Assembly: GCF_036492635.1 (NCBI RefSeq)
Contig: NZ_AP025308.1
Coordinates: forward strand, 148,320 to 212,319
DNA: 64,000 bases
Direction: 5' to 3'
From: Aureibacter tunicatorum
GTDB lineage: Bacteria; Bacteroidota; Bacteroidia; Cytophagales; Cyclobacteriaceae
Notes under the pieces: model-generated
The model's input: only the letters and a program-made list of their open reading frames with translations
The model's database searches: none
What the model was told of the DNA's origin: nothing
Part shown: positions 54,090 to 62,444 of the stretch, piece after piece
Layout: each line of letters opens with the position of its first letter
Position numbering within the stretch: the first letter of the stretch is position 1
Position numbers and translations under genes: made by a program

Positions 54090-54242
54090 CTGGAAAGTGT
54101 TGACGTCAGAATTTTAATAAATGCATTTAGTTACTTGTAGAACAGAAAGACATTTTGCTTTATTATTTTTTATTTTGTGATTTTAAATAAGTCGGAAGAT
54201 TTTCTTGATTTATTATGTTTTAAACTTTACTAAATTATAAGG

Positions 54243-54752
54243 ATGGATCGAGTAATATTTATCACTGGTGGGCAAAGAAGTGGAAAAAGCACTTTTGCGG
54301 AATCAATTTGTAAAAATATGACAGGGCAGAAGTATTACTTGGCTACGTCTAGAATTTGGGATGATGGATTTGCTAAGCGGGTTAAGTCTCATATAGAGTA
54401 TAGAGGTGATGAATGGGAAACATTTGAAATAGAAAAAAATATTTCATCATTGAATCAATCGAAGGGAATAGTATTGCTTGAATGTGTGACGCTTTGGGTG
54501 AATAACTTCTTTTATGATAATGACAATGATATTGATTTGACTTTTCAGCAAGTAGCAGACGAGTGGCAAAGCTTTTTAAAATTAAACCATACGCTTGTAG
54601 TGGTCTCTAACGAAATTGGCCTGGGCGGAACACCGATGAATACTGTCCAAAGAAAGTTCACTGATTTATTAGGCAAGGTAAACCAAATGATTGCCAAGAA
54701 TTCAGATGAAGCTTATTTTATAGCATCAGGTTTGCCTTTAAAGCTAAAATAA
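54243..54752 (+). CDS. cobU: Adenosylcobinamide kinase / guanylyltransferase
   Basis: A 169-residue bifunctional enzyme of cobalamin assembly: it phosphorylates adenosylcobinamide and transfers GMP to it. The P-loop GGQRSGKST lies at 9-17, followed by TGQKYYLATSRIWDDGF and the second half ECVTLWVNNFFY and VVSNEIGLGGTPMN, which match CobU/CobP closely. It is the only cobalamin gene in the window, so it may serve salvage of imported corrinoids. Its end overlaps the convergent membrane-protein gene by 9 bp. Confidence 0.92.
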   Translation: MDRVIFITGGQRSGKSTFAESICKNMTGQKYYLATSRIWDDGFAKRVKSHIEYRGDEWETFEIEKNISSLNQSKGIVLLECVTLWVNNFFYDNDNDIDLTFQQVADEWQSFLKLNHTLVVVSNEIGLGGTPMNTVQRKFTDLLGKVNQMIAKNSDEAYFIASGLPLKLK

Positions 54753-55193
54753 ATTGATACCTTCGAATAGTGGATAAATGATCAAAAGTAAAATTGTGAA
54801 TGATATTGCGCTTCCGTAAAGCAAGAAGTTTTTAGTATAATTCACTCTTTTGAATTCGTTGATTTTTAGCCTTTTGTATTTACTCTCAAGGTCATAAAAG
54901 TTTATTTTTGGATAATAATTTCTTAGAAGCATTTTAGATGAGAAGAAGCTAAGAATTAGTCCGATGATTACGATTGCTTTGCTGATAGTTGAACTATCGC
55001 CTTTAAACAACAAAAATGGAACTGCTACAATGATAAATATATTAAGCACAAAAAGAGTCAATGCAATGTTCAAATTGCTTGTGATTCTTGACCAATTCTC
55101 ATGATTTTTTCGCAATTTTTCTTTCTGAGTATTTCTTATTCTGATGTATTCGGATAAGACAAATTGATCGATTATGTTGTTTAATTTGAGCAT
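54744..55193 (-). CDS. Membrane protein with four hydrophobic segments
   Basis: A 149-residue protein of unknown function. Hydrophobic segments lie near residues 42-62 (ALTLFVLNIFIIVAVPFLLF), 70-90 (KAIVIIGLILSFFSS) and 122-145. The N-terminal about 40 residues are charged and helical, and the middle (LRNYYPKINFYDLESKYKRLK) is a cytoplasmic loop. No family is recognised. It ends inside the end of cobU on the opposite strand (9-bp overlap). Confidence 0.62.
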   Translation of the reverse strand: MLKLNNIIDQFVLSEYIRIRNTQKEKLRKNHENWSRITSNLNIALTLFVLNIFIIVAVPFLLFKGDSSTISKAIVIIGLILSFFSSKMLLRNYYPKINFYDLESKYKRLKINEFKRVNYTKNFLLYGSAISFTILLLIIYPLFEGINLF

Positions 55194-55274
55194 GCGCTGA
55201 AGTGTCAGTTATGATTATTCAACATTTTATTTTTTTCTTTGTTCGCATATTTGATGTTAAATTGATAAGTAAAT

Positions 55275-55303
55275 AAAAAAGGTTGCCTGTATGGAGACAA
55301 CCT
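55275..55303 (-). terminator. Intrinsic terminator
   Basis: AGGTTGCCT / AGACAACCT forms a stem of 6 plus 2 pairs with one mismatch; on the minus strand it is followed by TTTTTT. It lies 28 bp beyond the stop of the exported protein at 55332-56141. Confidence 0.7.
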
Positions 55304-55331
55304 AGTATATGTATTCTGAGAAATAATTTAT

Positions 55332-56141
55332 TTATCTGTAGCTGAAATTAATACATTGATCTTTGTATAGATCTTTCGAAAGTATAATTTTGACAGCTTC
55401 GTCTTTGGTTTTTGCCTTCCCGAGATCATTTTGAAACTTGTCTTTGTTTATATCATATGTAGCAACTTTTCCATCATCCCAAATAAAGTATTTTTCATTT
55501 GCCATGATCATAACATGATCTTTTTGGTTCTTGATTTCGAAGTTGATAAGGTCAGTAGTGTATTTACTTCCTTCAGGGAATCCCACCTTAGCGATTATAT
55601 CCGAATTTTTTTGCTGGTTGCCAAAAAGCTCTGCTTTGCAGTTGCCACTGAACTTTTCGTTTATGGTTTCTACGCTGCTTCCAGTCACGAATTTCCATTC
55701 GCCATCTTTGGTTTTTCTGATCACATTGGAAGTGATGATCTTGCCGTCTTGGACAAGTTTGCCTTGATTTTTAACATCATAATCCACAGTATAGCTTACC
55801 ACCGCATAATTAGGCTTTTCAAAATCAACATTGATGGATTCAACTTGAAGTTTTAAAGTTTTGTCATCACTTACTTTTAATCGGCCAAATGCATTCGATA
55901 GATCTTTATAGGTTCTGTTTTTGATTCGAGTATTTCCACTAAGATTAATAAACGTTGTTGAGCCTTTGTAACTTGGACTATAAAATGCCAATAATTTGTT
56001 TTGGTGCTCTCCATTGTCAATTTTTTGCACTTGGTTGACATACGATTTGATGAAATTCTTGATTTCAACACTTTGACTAGTTTGTGCGTTTGCGGAAAAA
56101 GAAGCAAAAATAAATGTAAAAATAATCAGTAAATTCTTCAT
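55332..56141 (-). CDS. Exported protein with an NTF2-like region
   Basis: A 269-residue protein with a signal peptide ending Ala-Asn-Ala-Gln at residue 20. Residues about 25-165 look like an NTF2/SnoaL-type cone: KNFIKSYVNQVQKIDNGEHQNKLLAFYSPSY, then YAVVSYTVDYDVKNQGKLVQDGKI and TKDGEWKFVTGSS. The C-terminal 100 residues are a separate alpha/beta domain with one Cys pair (Cys near 165 and near the end). The substrate and role are unknown; a terminator follows it and it is a single gene. Confidence 0.65.
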   Translation of the reverse strand: MKNLLIIFTFIFASFSANAQTSQSVEIKNFIKSYVNQVQKIDNGEHQNKLLAFYSPSYKGSTTFINLSGNTRIKNRTYKDLSNAFGRLKVSDDKTLKLQVESINVDFEKPNYAVVSYTVDYDVKNQGKLVQDGKIITSNVIRKTKDGEWKFVTGSSVETINEKFSGNCKAELFGNQQKNSDIIAKVGFPEGSKYTTDLINFEIKNQKDHVMIMANEKYFIWDDGKVATYDINKDKFQNDLGKAKTKDEAVKIILSKDLYKDQCINFSYR

Positions 56142-56371
56142 AGCTTTAGCGTTTGTTTACGAGTTACTTTTTACTACAAAAGTCAAGGGATTTACCCTAA
56201 TAATGATTTATACGAATTATACTGTTTAGCATAGAAAAATTTAATGCCAATTTTACTAAAAATATTTAGATGAGTTTGTAAGTGGTTGTTTATTAGTTTT
56301 TTATGATTTAAAAAAGGAAGATTTTGTTTTGAAGAAAAATAAAAAAATGTTGTTGAAATAATTAAGTGATA

Positions 56372-56397
56372 TCCCAAAAAGCAATTGCTTTTTGGGA
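56372..56397 (-). terminator. Perfect palindromic terminator
   Basis: TCCCAAAAAGCAA / TTGCTTTTTGGGA is a 26-bp uninterrupted palindrome directly after the PhnA-type gene stop (56403). It can form a very stable hairpin. Confidence 0.65.
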
Positions 56398-56402
56398 AAG
56401 TG

Positions 56403-56984
56403 TTATTTATTCTTTTTGACGTATTTTGTTAGTATTACGATTTGCTGACCGTCTACTTTACCTTCAATATATTCATGATTGTCGTGATCGAGAGAGATAT
56501 TTCTTACAGCAGTTCCTCTTTTGGCAACAAGACTTGATCCTTTTACATTTAGGTCTTTGATAAGAACAACAGAATCACCAGCTTTTAGCTCTACGCCATT
56601 GCTGTCTCTGTGTTTAGGATTTTCAGACTCATCAAGATGGTCTCCTGTTGATTCTGCCCATTTCTGCATGTTTTCATCCAAATACATCATGTCGAGCAGA
56701 TCTTGCGGCCAGCCTTCCTTTTTCAATTTATGAAGCATTCTCCATGAAATTATTTGAACTGCTGGAACTTCACTCCACATGCTGTCATTAAGACATCTCC
56801 AATGATTAGAGTCCATTTTATCTGGATGATTGATTTGGCTAGAGCAGGTTTCGCATATATAAACTGAATCTTTTTCACTTGCGTCAGTTGCCGGAGCAAC
56901 TGTGAAAATACTTAAGTTGTCTTTTGATCCACAAATTTCGCATTTTGATCCACTTCTGTCTTGAAGTGCTTTTTCTATTTTCAT
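56403..56984 (-). CDS. PhnA-type zinc-ribbon protein
   Basis: A 193-residue protein of the PhnA family. The N-terminal zinc ribbon has Cys15 and Cys18 (SKCEICGS) with Cys44 and Cys47 (YICETCSSQ). The C-terminal about 60 residues form the SH3-like PhnA domain: GVELKAGDSVVLIKDLNVKGS, then KRGTAVRNISLDHD and IEGKVDGQQIVILTKYVKK. The middle insert (about 60-130) is longer than in E. coli PhnA. Despite its name, the family is not shown to act in phosphonate use; a regulatory or nucleic-acid-related role is as likely. It is a single gene with a palindromic terminator. Confidence 0.85.
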   Translation of the reverse strand: MKIEKALQDRSGSKCEICGSKDNLSIFTVAPATDASEKDSVYICETCSSQINHPDKMDSNHWRCLNDSMWSEVPAVQIISWRMLHKLKKEGWPQDLLDMMYLDENMQKWAESTGDHLDESENPKHRDSNGVELKAGDSVVLIKDLNVKGSSLVAKRGTAVRNISLDHDNHEYIEGKVDGQQIVILTKYVKKNK

Positions 56985-57043
56985 ATTACTACTATGTTTA
57001 CAGTATCATTAATGGTCAATTTCTGATAATTTATCTAAAAAGC

Positions 57044-59746
57044 CTATACCGGAGGTGGTGATAATGGACGTGAGGCATTGAATTTTGAGAAAGTTGGCAG
57101 TTCCTCTCCATGATTTTCACTGTTTACTCCTAAACTTTTAAGTTTTGCTTTGATAGAGTTTATTCTTGGTTTGACTACTGCGAGCATATGAAGACAAATT
57201 TCTTTGAAAAGATAGACTTCCATCCCAAGCCTTCGTGTGTCAAGTTTTTCCAATTTTGACAGTTGATCTGACTTTTCATGAAAGTTAAGTGCTCCTAATG
57301 CAAAGCCTTCAAAAAACCATACGGTGTTTTCCGGAGTCACTTCCCAATATAAACCTGCATAAAGGTGGTTGAATACTCTAAAGTAGTCTTTTGATATTTT
57401 CATTGGTTCGTCTGACAACCACGCATCCAACTCTCGTATAAGGAGTTCTTCATAGAGCTTGACAGTAGCTTTGCATAGTTCTTTCAAGGCTACTCTGTTC
57501 AAAATAGGCTGTTTTAGTAATTCATCTACTTCATCGAAATTAGGAAGAGAAGTATCTTTCATCAATGATTGAGCAAAACCATACATGCCCGTGAAATTTA
57601 TTGTATGATCAACAGCGCTAAGTACTTTTGCTTCTTTACAATAGAAGATATTTGAAGAGTTAATTCCTCTTAATATTCTATCGCCATTACCAGTTAACAT
57701 GTCATAAAATGCTAACTCGCCAAGTCCTTGATGAAATTTTCGCATATCAGTGATTCCTTCTTCAACAAATTCGGCATGTTTCATATCATGAACAGGCATT
57801 CCTAAAGCTTCGTCGAATAGTATAAGCTTTGGCATATCGGTAGCTCGGAATGCTTGCAAGCTATTGATAAGTGTTTTTTCAGGAAGAGCCTCGGCAAAGT
57901 CCATCAACATGCCAAATTCTTCACTGTCACGCCCCAATAGATAAGATTGTTGAGATCTTACAAGCGGGCTGTCCATAATACTTAAATATTCAGCTGCAAA
58001 GTGCTCTTTTTCAGCTACGCTTGAAAAGCTGCCCTCTCTCATGACTTTTAGTATGAGCACTTGGCCACCTGGTTTTAAAATAAGTCTGAAAACACTGGTT
58101 TGCGTACCTAGATGGACTTTTTCACACCTATCAAGCCTTTCCATTTTTTTGACTAATTCATTTGGAGGTTCTTCTTCGATAGTTGATTTGTGGCTTAAAT
58201 GAAATGTCCCGAAACTTAATAAAGCGTCTCGCCTCCAGTCACCTCTGCTCCCGTGCCTTTTCATTAGATGATCTGCATCCACTTTTCTGGTTTTGGAGTG
58301 GTCTGAAGCCTTTTTAGACTTAGGGTTATGTCTAGCGGTATAAAGCGTTGGAGCGAACATGACTTCATCCAAGGTTCCTTGTCTTGATTTGAATACTTTT
58401 GTAGTAGGTTCAAATGTAGGCTCTTCATCACCATCTGTTTCTTCTCTTATTGTATTTTTTGGTTTGGGAATGGAATTTACCAAAACATATTCTTCAGGGA
58501 CTCTCCAGAGTGCTTTTTGTGTAAAGTCTGGAACCTCCGCTAATTGCCAGAATTCTCTAGCAGTATTTTCGACAGATTTGTCAAGTCTTGGGTTTGATGG
58601 TCTTATTTTTTTATAAACAAGCTCCATCATGTTGCATATATGCGCGAAAGTAGGATAAAATGATAACTCTGTTACTTTTGCCCCAGGAGTACTGGTAGAG
58701 CTATAGAATCGTTGTTGTTCGATATTTGTAGGGAAATTCATTTTCATCAGGCGATTCCCGCCCAGTCCTTCCATGGAAATCAGATCAGGGTTGTCTAGAT
58801 GAAGAGATTTTTTATGCTCTTCGAAATTGAGATAAATAAAACTTCTATTAGGATTGGGATATGCGTCATGAATTTTTCTCCACCAAGGATCTAACCCGGG
58901 GGTTTTTAGAAGTTTTAGCACTTCTGTAGTTATGATTTCATTGGCTCTAATACCTTGAGGGTCATCGGAATTTCCTTTAAGAAATTTACCGGAAAGCTGC
59001 CTTTTCCAAATTTCATTTTTATAAGCCTCTGGAGATCTCGCATTGGCAGAATCAAACAGGTCTCTGTCAAGTGTGCTCAAGTATTTTACAACTTCAATTC
59101 TATCATTTTCAATTTCGAAGAGCAGCTCTTCCATTATAGAAAGATTGTTCATGAAGGTAAAGTTGTCGGTAGTTAGCCTGCAAGTTCTTGACCATTGATA
59201 GATGGACTTTTCAAGCTCATCAAGCGCTTCCCAACGCCTCCAGATAAGCTTATTGTATTCTGTTCTATAGTCTTGCTCTGTTGATTTAGTTTTGGGTCCT
59301 TCGCTGTGTTCAAAAGTTTCCAATCTGGAGGGTTGATGCAGATACCCAGTAGCCCCTTCAGCTAGGCTGTCTTCCATGCCCTCAGTAGATAGGGAGCTCC
59401 AGCGTTGCCAAAAATATTTGTTGCCTCCTTTTTTCTGATCCTGTGCTTTTGTGAGGGTTTTTATTTGGGCTCTAATCGTATGCACTTCGCTAATTCGCGA
59501 ACTGATTTCAAGTATTTCGTCTTTTGCGGGCATAGCGGCAACGACAGAAGCACCTTCCATTGCTTTGCTGTCTTGGTACAATCGAGTTTTTTCAAGGAAA
59601 TTTTCGGCAGTCATTAATGAAGGACCTTGTTCAAAGGAATGGCCTGATGAAGACAAACTTCTAGAAAAGGAAGAGCTGCCTCTTCTTGAAGAGTGTCTTC
59701 TAGAATGAGAACCTGATTGTTTTAATGACTCTTTCCTTGAAAACAT
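57044..59746 (-). CDS. Large protein with PI3K/HipA-like kinase motif, candidate effector
   Basis: A 900-residue protein without signal peptide or membrane helix. The first about 45 residues are disordered and rich in Ser, Arg and Gly (SRRHSSRRGSSSFSRSLSSS). The middle (about 160-460) is helical with no family match. Residues about 540-720 have kinase-like marks: VLILKVMREGS (ATP-binding Lys) near 564, and LAFYDMLTGNGDR (681-689) followed by NSSNIFY and AVDHTINF near 709, which mirrors the D-x-x-x-GN-x-DR ... N ... D loop of PI3/PI4 kinases and HipA-like kinases. The tail (720-900) is helical. Disordered N-termini act as loading signals for known eCIS cargo, and the locus lies about 8 kb from the injection genes, so it is a candidate effector. 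That role is inference. Confidence 0.7.
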   Translation of the reverse strand: MFSRKESLKQSGSHSRRHSSRRGSSSFSRSLSSSGHSFEQGPSLMTAENFLEKTRLYQDSKAMEGASVVAAMPAKDEILEISSRISEVHTIRAQIKTLTKAQDQKKGGNKYFWQRWSSLSTEGMEDSLAEGATGYLHQPSRLETFEHSEGPKTKSTEQDYRTEYNKLIWRRWEALDELEKSIYQWSRTCRLTTDNFTFMNNLSIMEELLFEIENDRIEVVKYLSTLDRDLFDSANARSPEAYKNEIWKRQLSGKFLKGNSDDPQGIRANEIITTEVLKLLKTPGLDPWWRKIHDAYPNPNRSFIYLNFEEHKKSLHLDNPDLISMEGLGGNRLMKMNFPTNIEQQRFYSSTSTPGAKVTELSFYPTFAHICNMMELVYKKIRPSNPRLDKSVENTAREFWQLAEVPDFTQKALWRVPEEYVLVNSIPKPKNTIREETDGDEEPTFEPTTKVFKSRQGTLDEVMFAPTLYTARHNPKSKKASDHSKTRKVDADHLMKRHGSRGDWRRDALLSFGTFHLSHKSTIEEEPPNELVKKMERLDRCEKVHLGTQTSVFRLILKPGGQVLILKVMREGSFSSVAEKEHFAAEYLSIMDSPLVRSQQSYLLGRDSEEFGMLMDFAEALPEKTLINSLQAFRATDMPKLILFDEALGMPVHDMKHAEFVEEGITDMRKFHQGLGELAFYDMLTGNGDRILRGINSSNIFYCKEAKVLSAVDHTINFTGMYGFAQSLMKDTSLPNFDEVDELLKQPILNRVALKELCKATVKLYEELLIRELDAWLSDEPMKISKDYFRVFNHLYAGLYWEVTPENTVWFFEGFALGALNFHEKSDQLSKLEKLDTRRLGMEVYLFKEICLHMLAVVKPRINSIKAKLKSLGVNSENHGEELPTFSKFNASRPLSPPPV

Positions 59747-59761
59747 TTAAAGGCAGCAAAC

Positions 59762-59785
59762 TGGTTTTATATCATTATAAAACCA
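59762..59785 (-). terminator. Intrinsic terminator hairpin
   Basis: TGGTTTTAT / ATAAAACCA is a 9-bp stem, 10 bp beyond the stop of the M90 peptidase gene and upstream of the kinase-like gene. It probably ends the M90 transcript. Confidence 0.5.
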
Positions 59786-59794
59786 CTCTTCATG

Positions 59795-60688
59795 CTAATT
59801 GTTGAAATCTCGCTTTTTATTTACTTTTAGGTTGTCATAGAGGTCTTGTTTGAAAATATTCTCCATAGCTTCGTAAAGTTTTGGATGTTTTCTTTTCAAT
59901 AGGTCTGGCCTTTCAAAAAAGTATTCGCTTATTACAGAAAGGAACTCTTGTTGGTTTGTCCCTCCGTAGGGGTTGATATCTGATTGATTTGAATAGATTC
60001 TGTTCATTTCATCATGCATGATTTTTAACCAAGGGATTGCATATTGGTTTTGTATGAGCATCTTAGGTACCCCATCGATTTCTCCATCAGCTTTGTCAAT
60101 GAGATGTATAAATTCATGAATGCCTACATTTGATTTGTCATTGTCTATGATGAATCCAGCTCTGAGCGCTTTTTGGGAAAGAATCATTTTGCCTTCCATA
60201 ACCCCATTGCCCACCATTCCCGTGATATTTTTTCGAGTTCCTGAAATTTGAAAATCTTTGTCAAATGCTTTAGGGTATAGAAGTACTTCTTTGAGATTGG
60301 GATACGTCCACTCGGAAAACCCGAACAAAGGAATTACCGCGCTTGATGCGATTAAGACCTTATCCAAGTCTTCTACTTCAGTATCCACGCCTATAATTCT
60401 TTTTATAGATATAAAGTGAAGCAATCGATTTTCAAATTTGATTTTGTCTTCTTGAGACAAATTTCTATAAAAATTAACGTTTTCAGTGAGCAGTTTTTTC
60501 CAGCTCTCAGGCATTTCGTCTATTTTTTCTCCCTTAGGTTTTTTAGGAAGATAAATCAGGAAATACCACCAAAGACTTGCTGCCAAAATGACAAATCCAA
60601 CAATGAAGAATAAGGTCATAATAGTTAATGTTATGCTTAAACAATAAGATAATAAACCTATGAGATGAATGTTAAATAGCTTACTCAA
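59795..60688 (-). CDS. M90/MtfA-like metallopeptidase
   Basis: A 297-residue protein with an N-terminal membrane helix (about residues 20-45) and an M90 (MtfA/DgsA anti-repressor) domain. Motifs are HEFIHLID near residue 189 (HExxH zinc motif) and a later NQQEFLSVISEYFFERPDLL (third ligand Glu and following conserved helix). The family starts at ESWKKLLTENVNFYRNLS near residue 62. MtfA is a zinc peptidase that binds the sugar-transport repressor Mlc in enterics; Bacteroidetes lack Mlc, so the role here is unknown. A start at the ATG at 60619 would shorten the N-terminus but keep the helix. Confidence 0.85.
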   Translation of the reverse strand: MSKLFNIHLIGLLSYCLSITLTIMTLFFIVGFVILAASLWWYFLIYLPKKPKGEKIDEMPESWKKLLTENVNFYRNLSQEDKIKFENRLLHFISIKRIIGVDTEVEDLDKVLIASSAVIPLFGFSEWTYPNLKEVLLYPKAFDKDFQISGTRKNITGMVGNGVMEGKMILSQKALRAGFIIDNDKSNVGIHEFIHLIDKADGEIDGVPKMLIQNQYAIPWLKIMHDEMNRIYSNQSDINPYGGTNQQEFLSVISEYFFERPDLLKRKHPKLYEAMENIFKQDLYDNLKVNKKRDFNN

Positions 60689-60729
60689 CTTAGGCTTATT
60701 TTAATAATTTTTCTAAATTTAATATTTAA

Positions 60730-60737
60730 CAAACGTA
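60730..60737 (-). promoter_or_regulatory. Candidate -7 promoter element
   Basis: TACGTTTG on the minus strand matches TAnnTTTG, 42 bp upstream of the M90 start. No TTG at the standard distance is present. Confidence 0.35.
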
Positions 60738-60759
60738 TACAAACTAATAAATCGATTAA

Positions 60760-62373
60760 ATGAACTTTCTCCCCTCAAGTTTAAAAATAGTCAAGGCCTT
60801 TGGAGCTTTGGCAATGATGGCTTCGCTTAATGCTTATGCCCAAAGTTCTAGTAATTTGGATTGGCATCATAAAGATCCTGAATTAGATAGCGTGGCAGGT
60901 GTAAGCACTATAAAAGCATATGATTTTGTCAAAGGCAAAAAGGCCGAGAAAGTAATTGTTGCGATTATCGATTCAGGGATAGATATTCATCATGAGGATT
61001 TGCAAGGTAAGATTTGGGTTAATTCAAATGAAATCCCAGGCAATGGAATAGATGATGATGGAAATGGATATGTCGATGATATACATGGATGGAATTTTTT
61101 GGGTAATAATGATGGAACAAATGTAGTAGAGGAGACTCTTGTGATCACAAGGGTATACAATTATTTGAAAAACTTAAGTGAGAGTGATAAGAAGGAGTTA
61201 GGGAAAAAACATATTGAGCATCTCGAAGCAGGAGAGAAGGAGTATTTAGAATATTTAGCAAAAAGCCATATTAGGCTTAAGAAGCTGGAATCTGACCTTG
61301 AAAAGTATATTAGCAGCCATGATTTGGTGATTAAGGCATTTGATAAAGAAGATTATACTGATAAGGATTTAATATCGTGGAAGAATTTAGAGCATAATGA
61401 AAAAGATCTTCAAGACGCCTTGATTTCTTTGATCGAGCTTCGTGATAAATATCCAAGTAAAGAAAAAGTCGAAGCTTATATAAAAAACTATCAGAATAAG
61501 CTTTCATATTATTTGAATCCCTACTTTGATACCCATAAAATTAAAGGGGATATTTCTTGGGATATGAAAGACAATAGTTATGGAAATGCGGATGTAGTGG
61601 CAACTGATAATCGTCATGGAACTCATGTCGCGGGCATAATAGGAGCTAATAGAGAGAATGAGCTAGGGGTGCAAGGCATTGCTGAGCATGTGGAATTGAT
61701 GTGCTTGAGAGCTGTGCCTGATGGAGATGAGCGTGATAAGGATATTGCGCTTGCGATTAGATACGCTGTGGATCATGGAGCGAAGATCATTAATATGAGT
61801 TTTGGCAAGAAATACTCATTGAACACGGAAGCGGTTAATGCAGCTATAGATTACGCACATCAGAATGATGTGTTGATGGTTAAATCAGCCGGTAATAATG
61901 CTTTGGATAATGATGAGGTATTGTATTATCCATTAGTAACTCATGATATGAAAGAATCTGCGCATTGGTTGGTAGTGGGGGCAACGAAACCAGAGATGGA
62001 TGAAGACTTGGTGGCTACTTTTTCAAATTATGGGAAAAAGAATGTTGATGTCATGGCCCCAGGCTATAAGATCAATTCAACTTTGCCTGATGGAAAGTAT
62101 GGAAAACTTAGCGGGACAAGCATGGCAACTCCATTAGTTGCTGGAATGGCAGCTATGATTAAATCATATTACCCAACATTAAAAATGTCGGAGATCAAGG
62201 AGATTCTTATTAAGACTTCTGTTGCTCAAAACGATTATAAAGTACGAGTGCCTAGGCCAGAAAGAGACGATGAAAGAGATTTGTCAAAATTAAAGAAAAT
62301 TTCGAAAAGCGGAGGAATAGTGAACTTGTATGAAGCTTTGAAGGAAGCAGATAAAAGATCAGCGAATTTGTAA
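60760..62373 (+). CDS. Subtilisin-like (S8) serine protease with long helical insert
   Basis: A 537-residue exported protease. The signal peptide ends near residue 27 (NAYAQ). The catalytic triad is complete: Asp near 71 in VAIIDSGIDIHHEDL, His near 287 in DNRHGTHVAG, and Ser near 453 in SGTSMATPLVAGMAA. The GNGIDDDGNGYVDDIHGWNF segment is typical of Bacteroidetes S8 peptidases. Between Asp and His lies an insert of about 130 residues (about 125-255) made of charged helices, which is long for the family. The protein ends soon after the catalytic domain, with no T9SS-type C-terminal domain. It has no linked gene and ends at a bidirectional terminator. Confidence 0.92.
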   Translation: MNFLPSSLKIVKAFGALAMMASLNAYAQSSSNLDWHHKDPELDSVAGVSTIKAYDFVKGKKAEKVIVAIIDSGIDIHHEDLQGKIWVNSNEIPGNGIDDDGNGYVDDIHGWNFLGNNDGTNVVEETLVITRVYNYLKNLSESDKKELGKKHIEHLEAGEKEYLEYLAKSHIRLKKLESDLEKYISSHDLVIKAFDKEDYTDKDLISWKNLEHNEKDLQDALISLIELRDKYPSKEKVEAYIKNYQNKLSYYLNPYFDTHKIKGDISWDMKDNSYGNADVVATDNRHGTHVAGIIGANRENELGVQGIAEHVELMCLRAVPDGDERDKDIALAIRYAVDHGAKIINMSFGKKYSLNTEAVNAAIDYAHQNDVLMVKSAGNNALDNDEVLYYPLVTHDMKESAHWLVVGATKPEMDEDLVATFSNYGKKNVDVMAPGYKINSTLPDGKYGKLSGTSMATPLVAGMAAMIKSYYPTLKMSEIKEILIKTSVAQNDYKVRVPRPERDDERDLSKLKKISKSGGIVNLYEALKEADKRSANL

Positions 62374-62375
62374 AT

Positions 62376-62422
62376 AAAAAAAGTTGTAGCAATGAGTAAT
62401 CATTCTTTGCCACAACTTTTTT
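62376..62422. terminator. Bidirectional intrinsic terminator
   Basis: AAAAAAAGTTGT and ACAACTTTTTT pair, with a shorter GCAA/TTGC extension towards the loop. It lies between the convergent S8 protease and glycosyltransferase genes and has A and T runs on both sides. Confidence 0.8.
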
Positions 62423-62444
62423 CAATTTAACATAATCATTATTA

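Noticed and set aside
56192..56377. 61-residue minus-strand reading frame
   Set aside because: It is very rich in Phe, Asn and Lys as in translated AT-rich intergenic DNA, runs through the palindromic terminator at 56372-56397, and has no start context.
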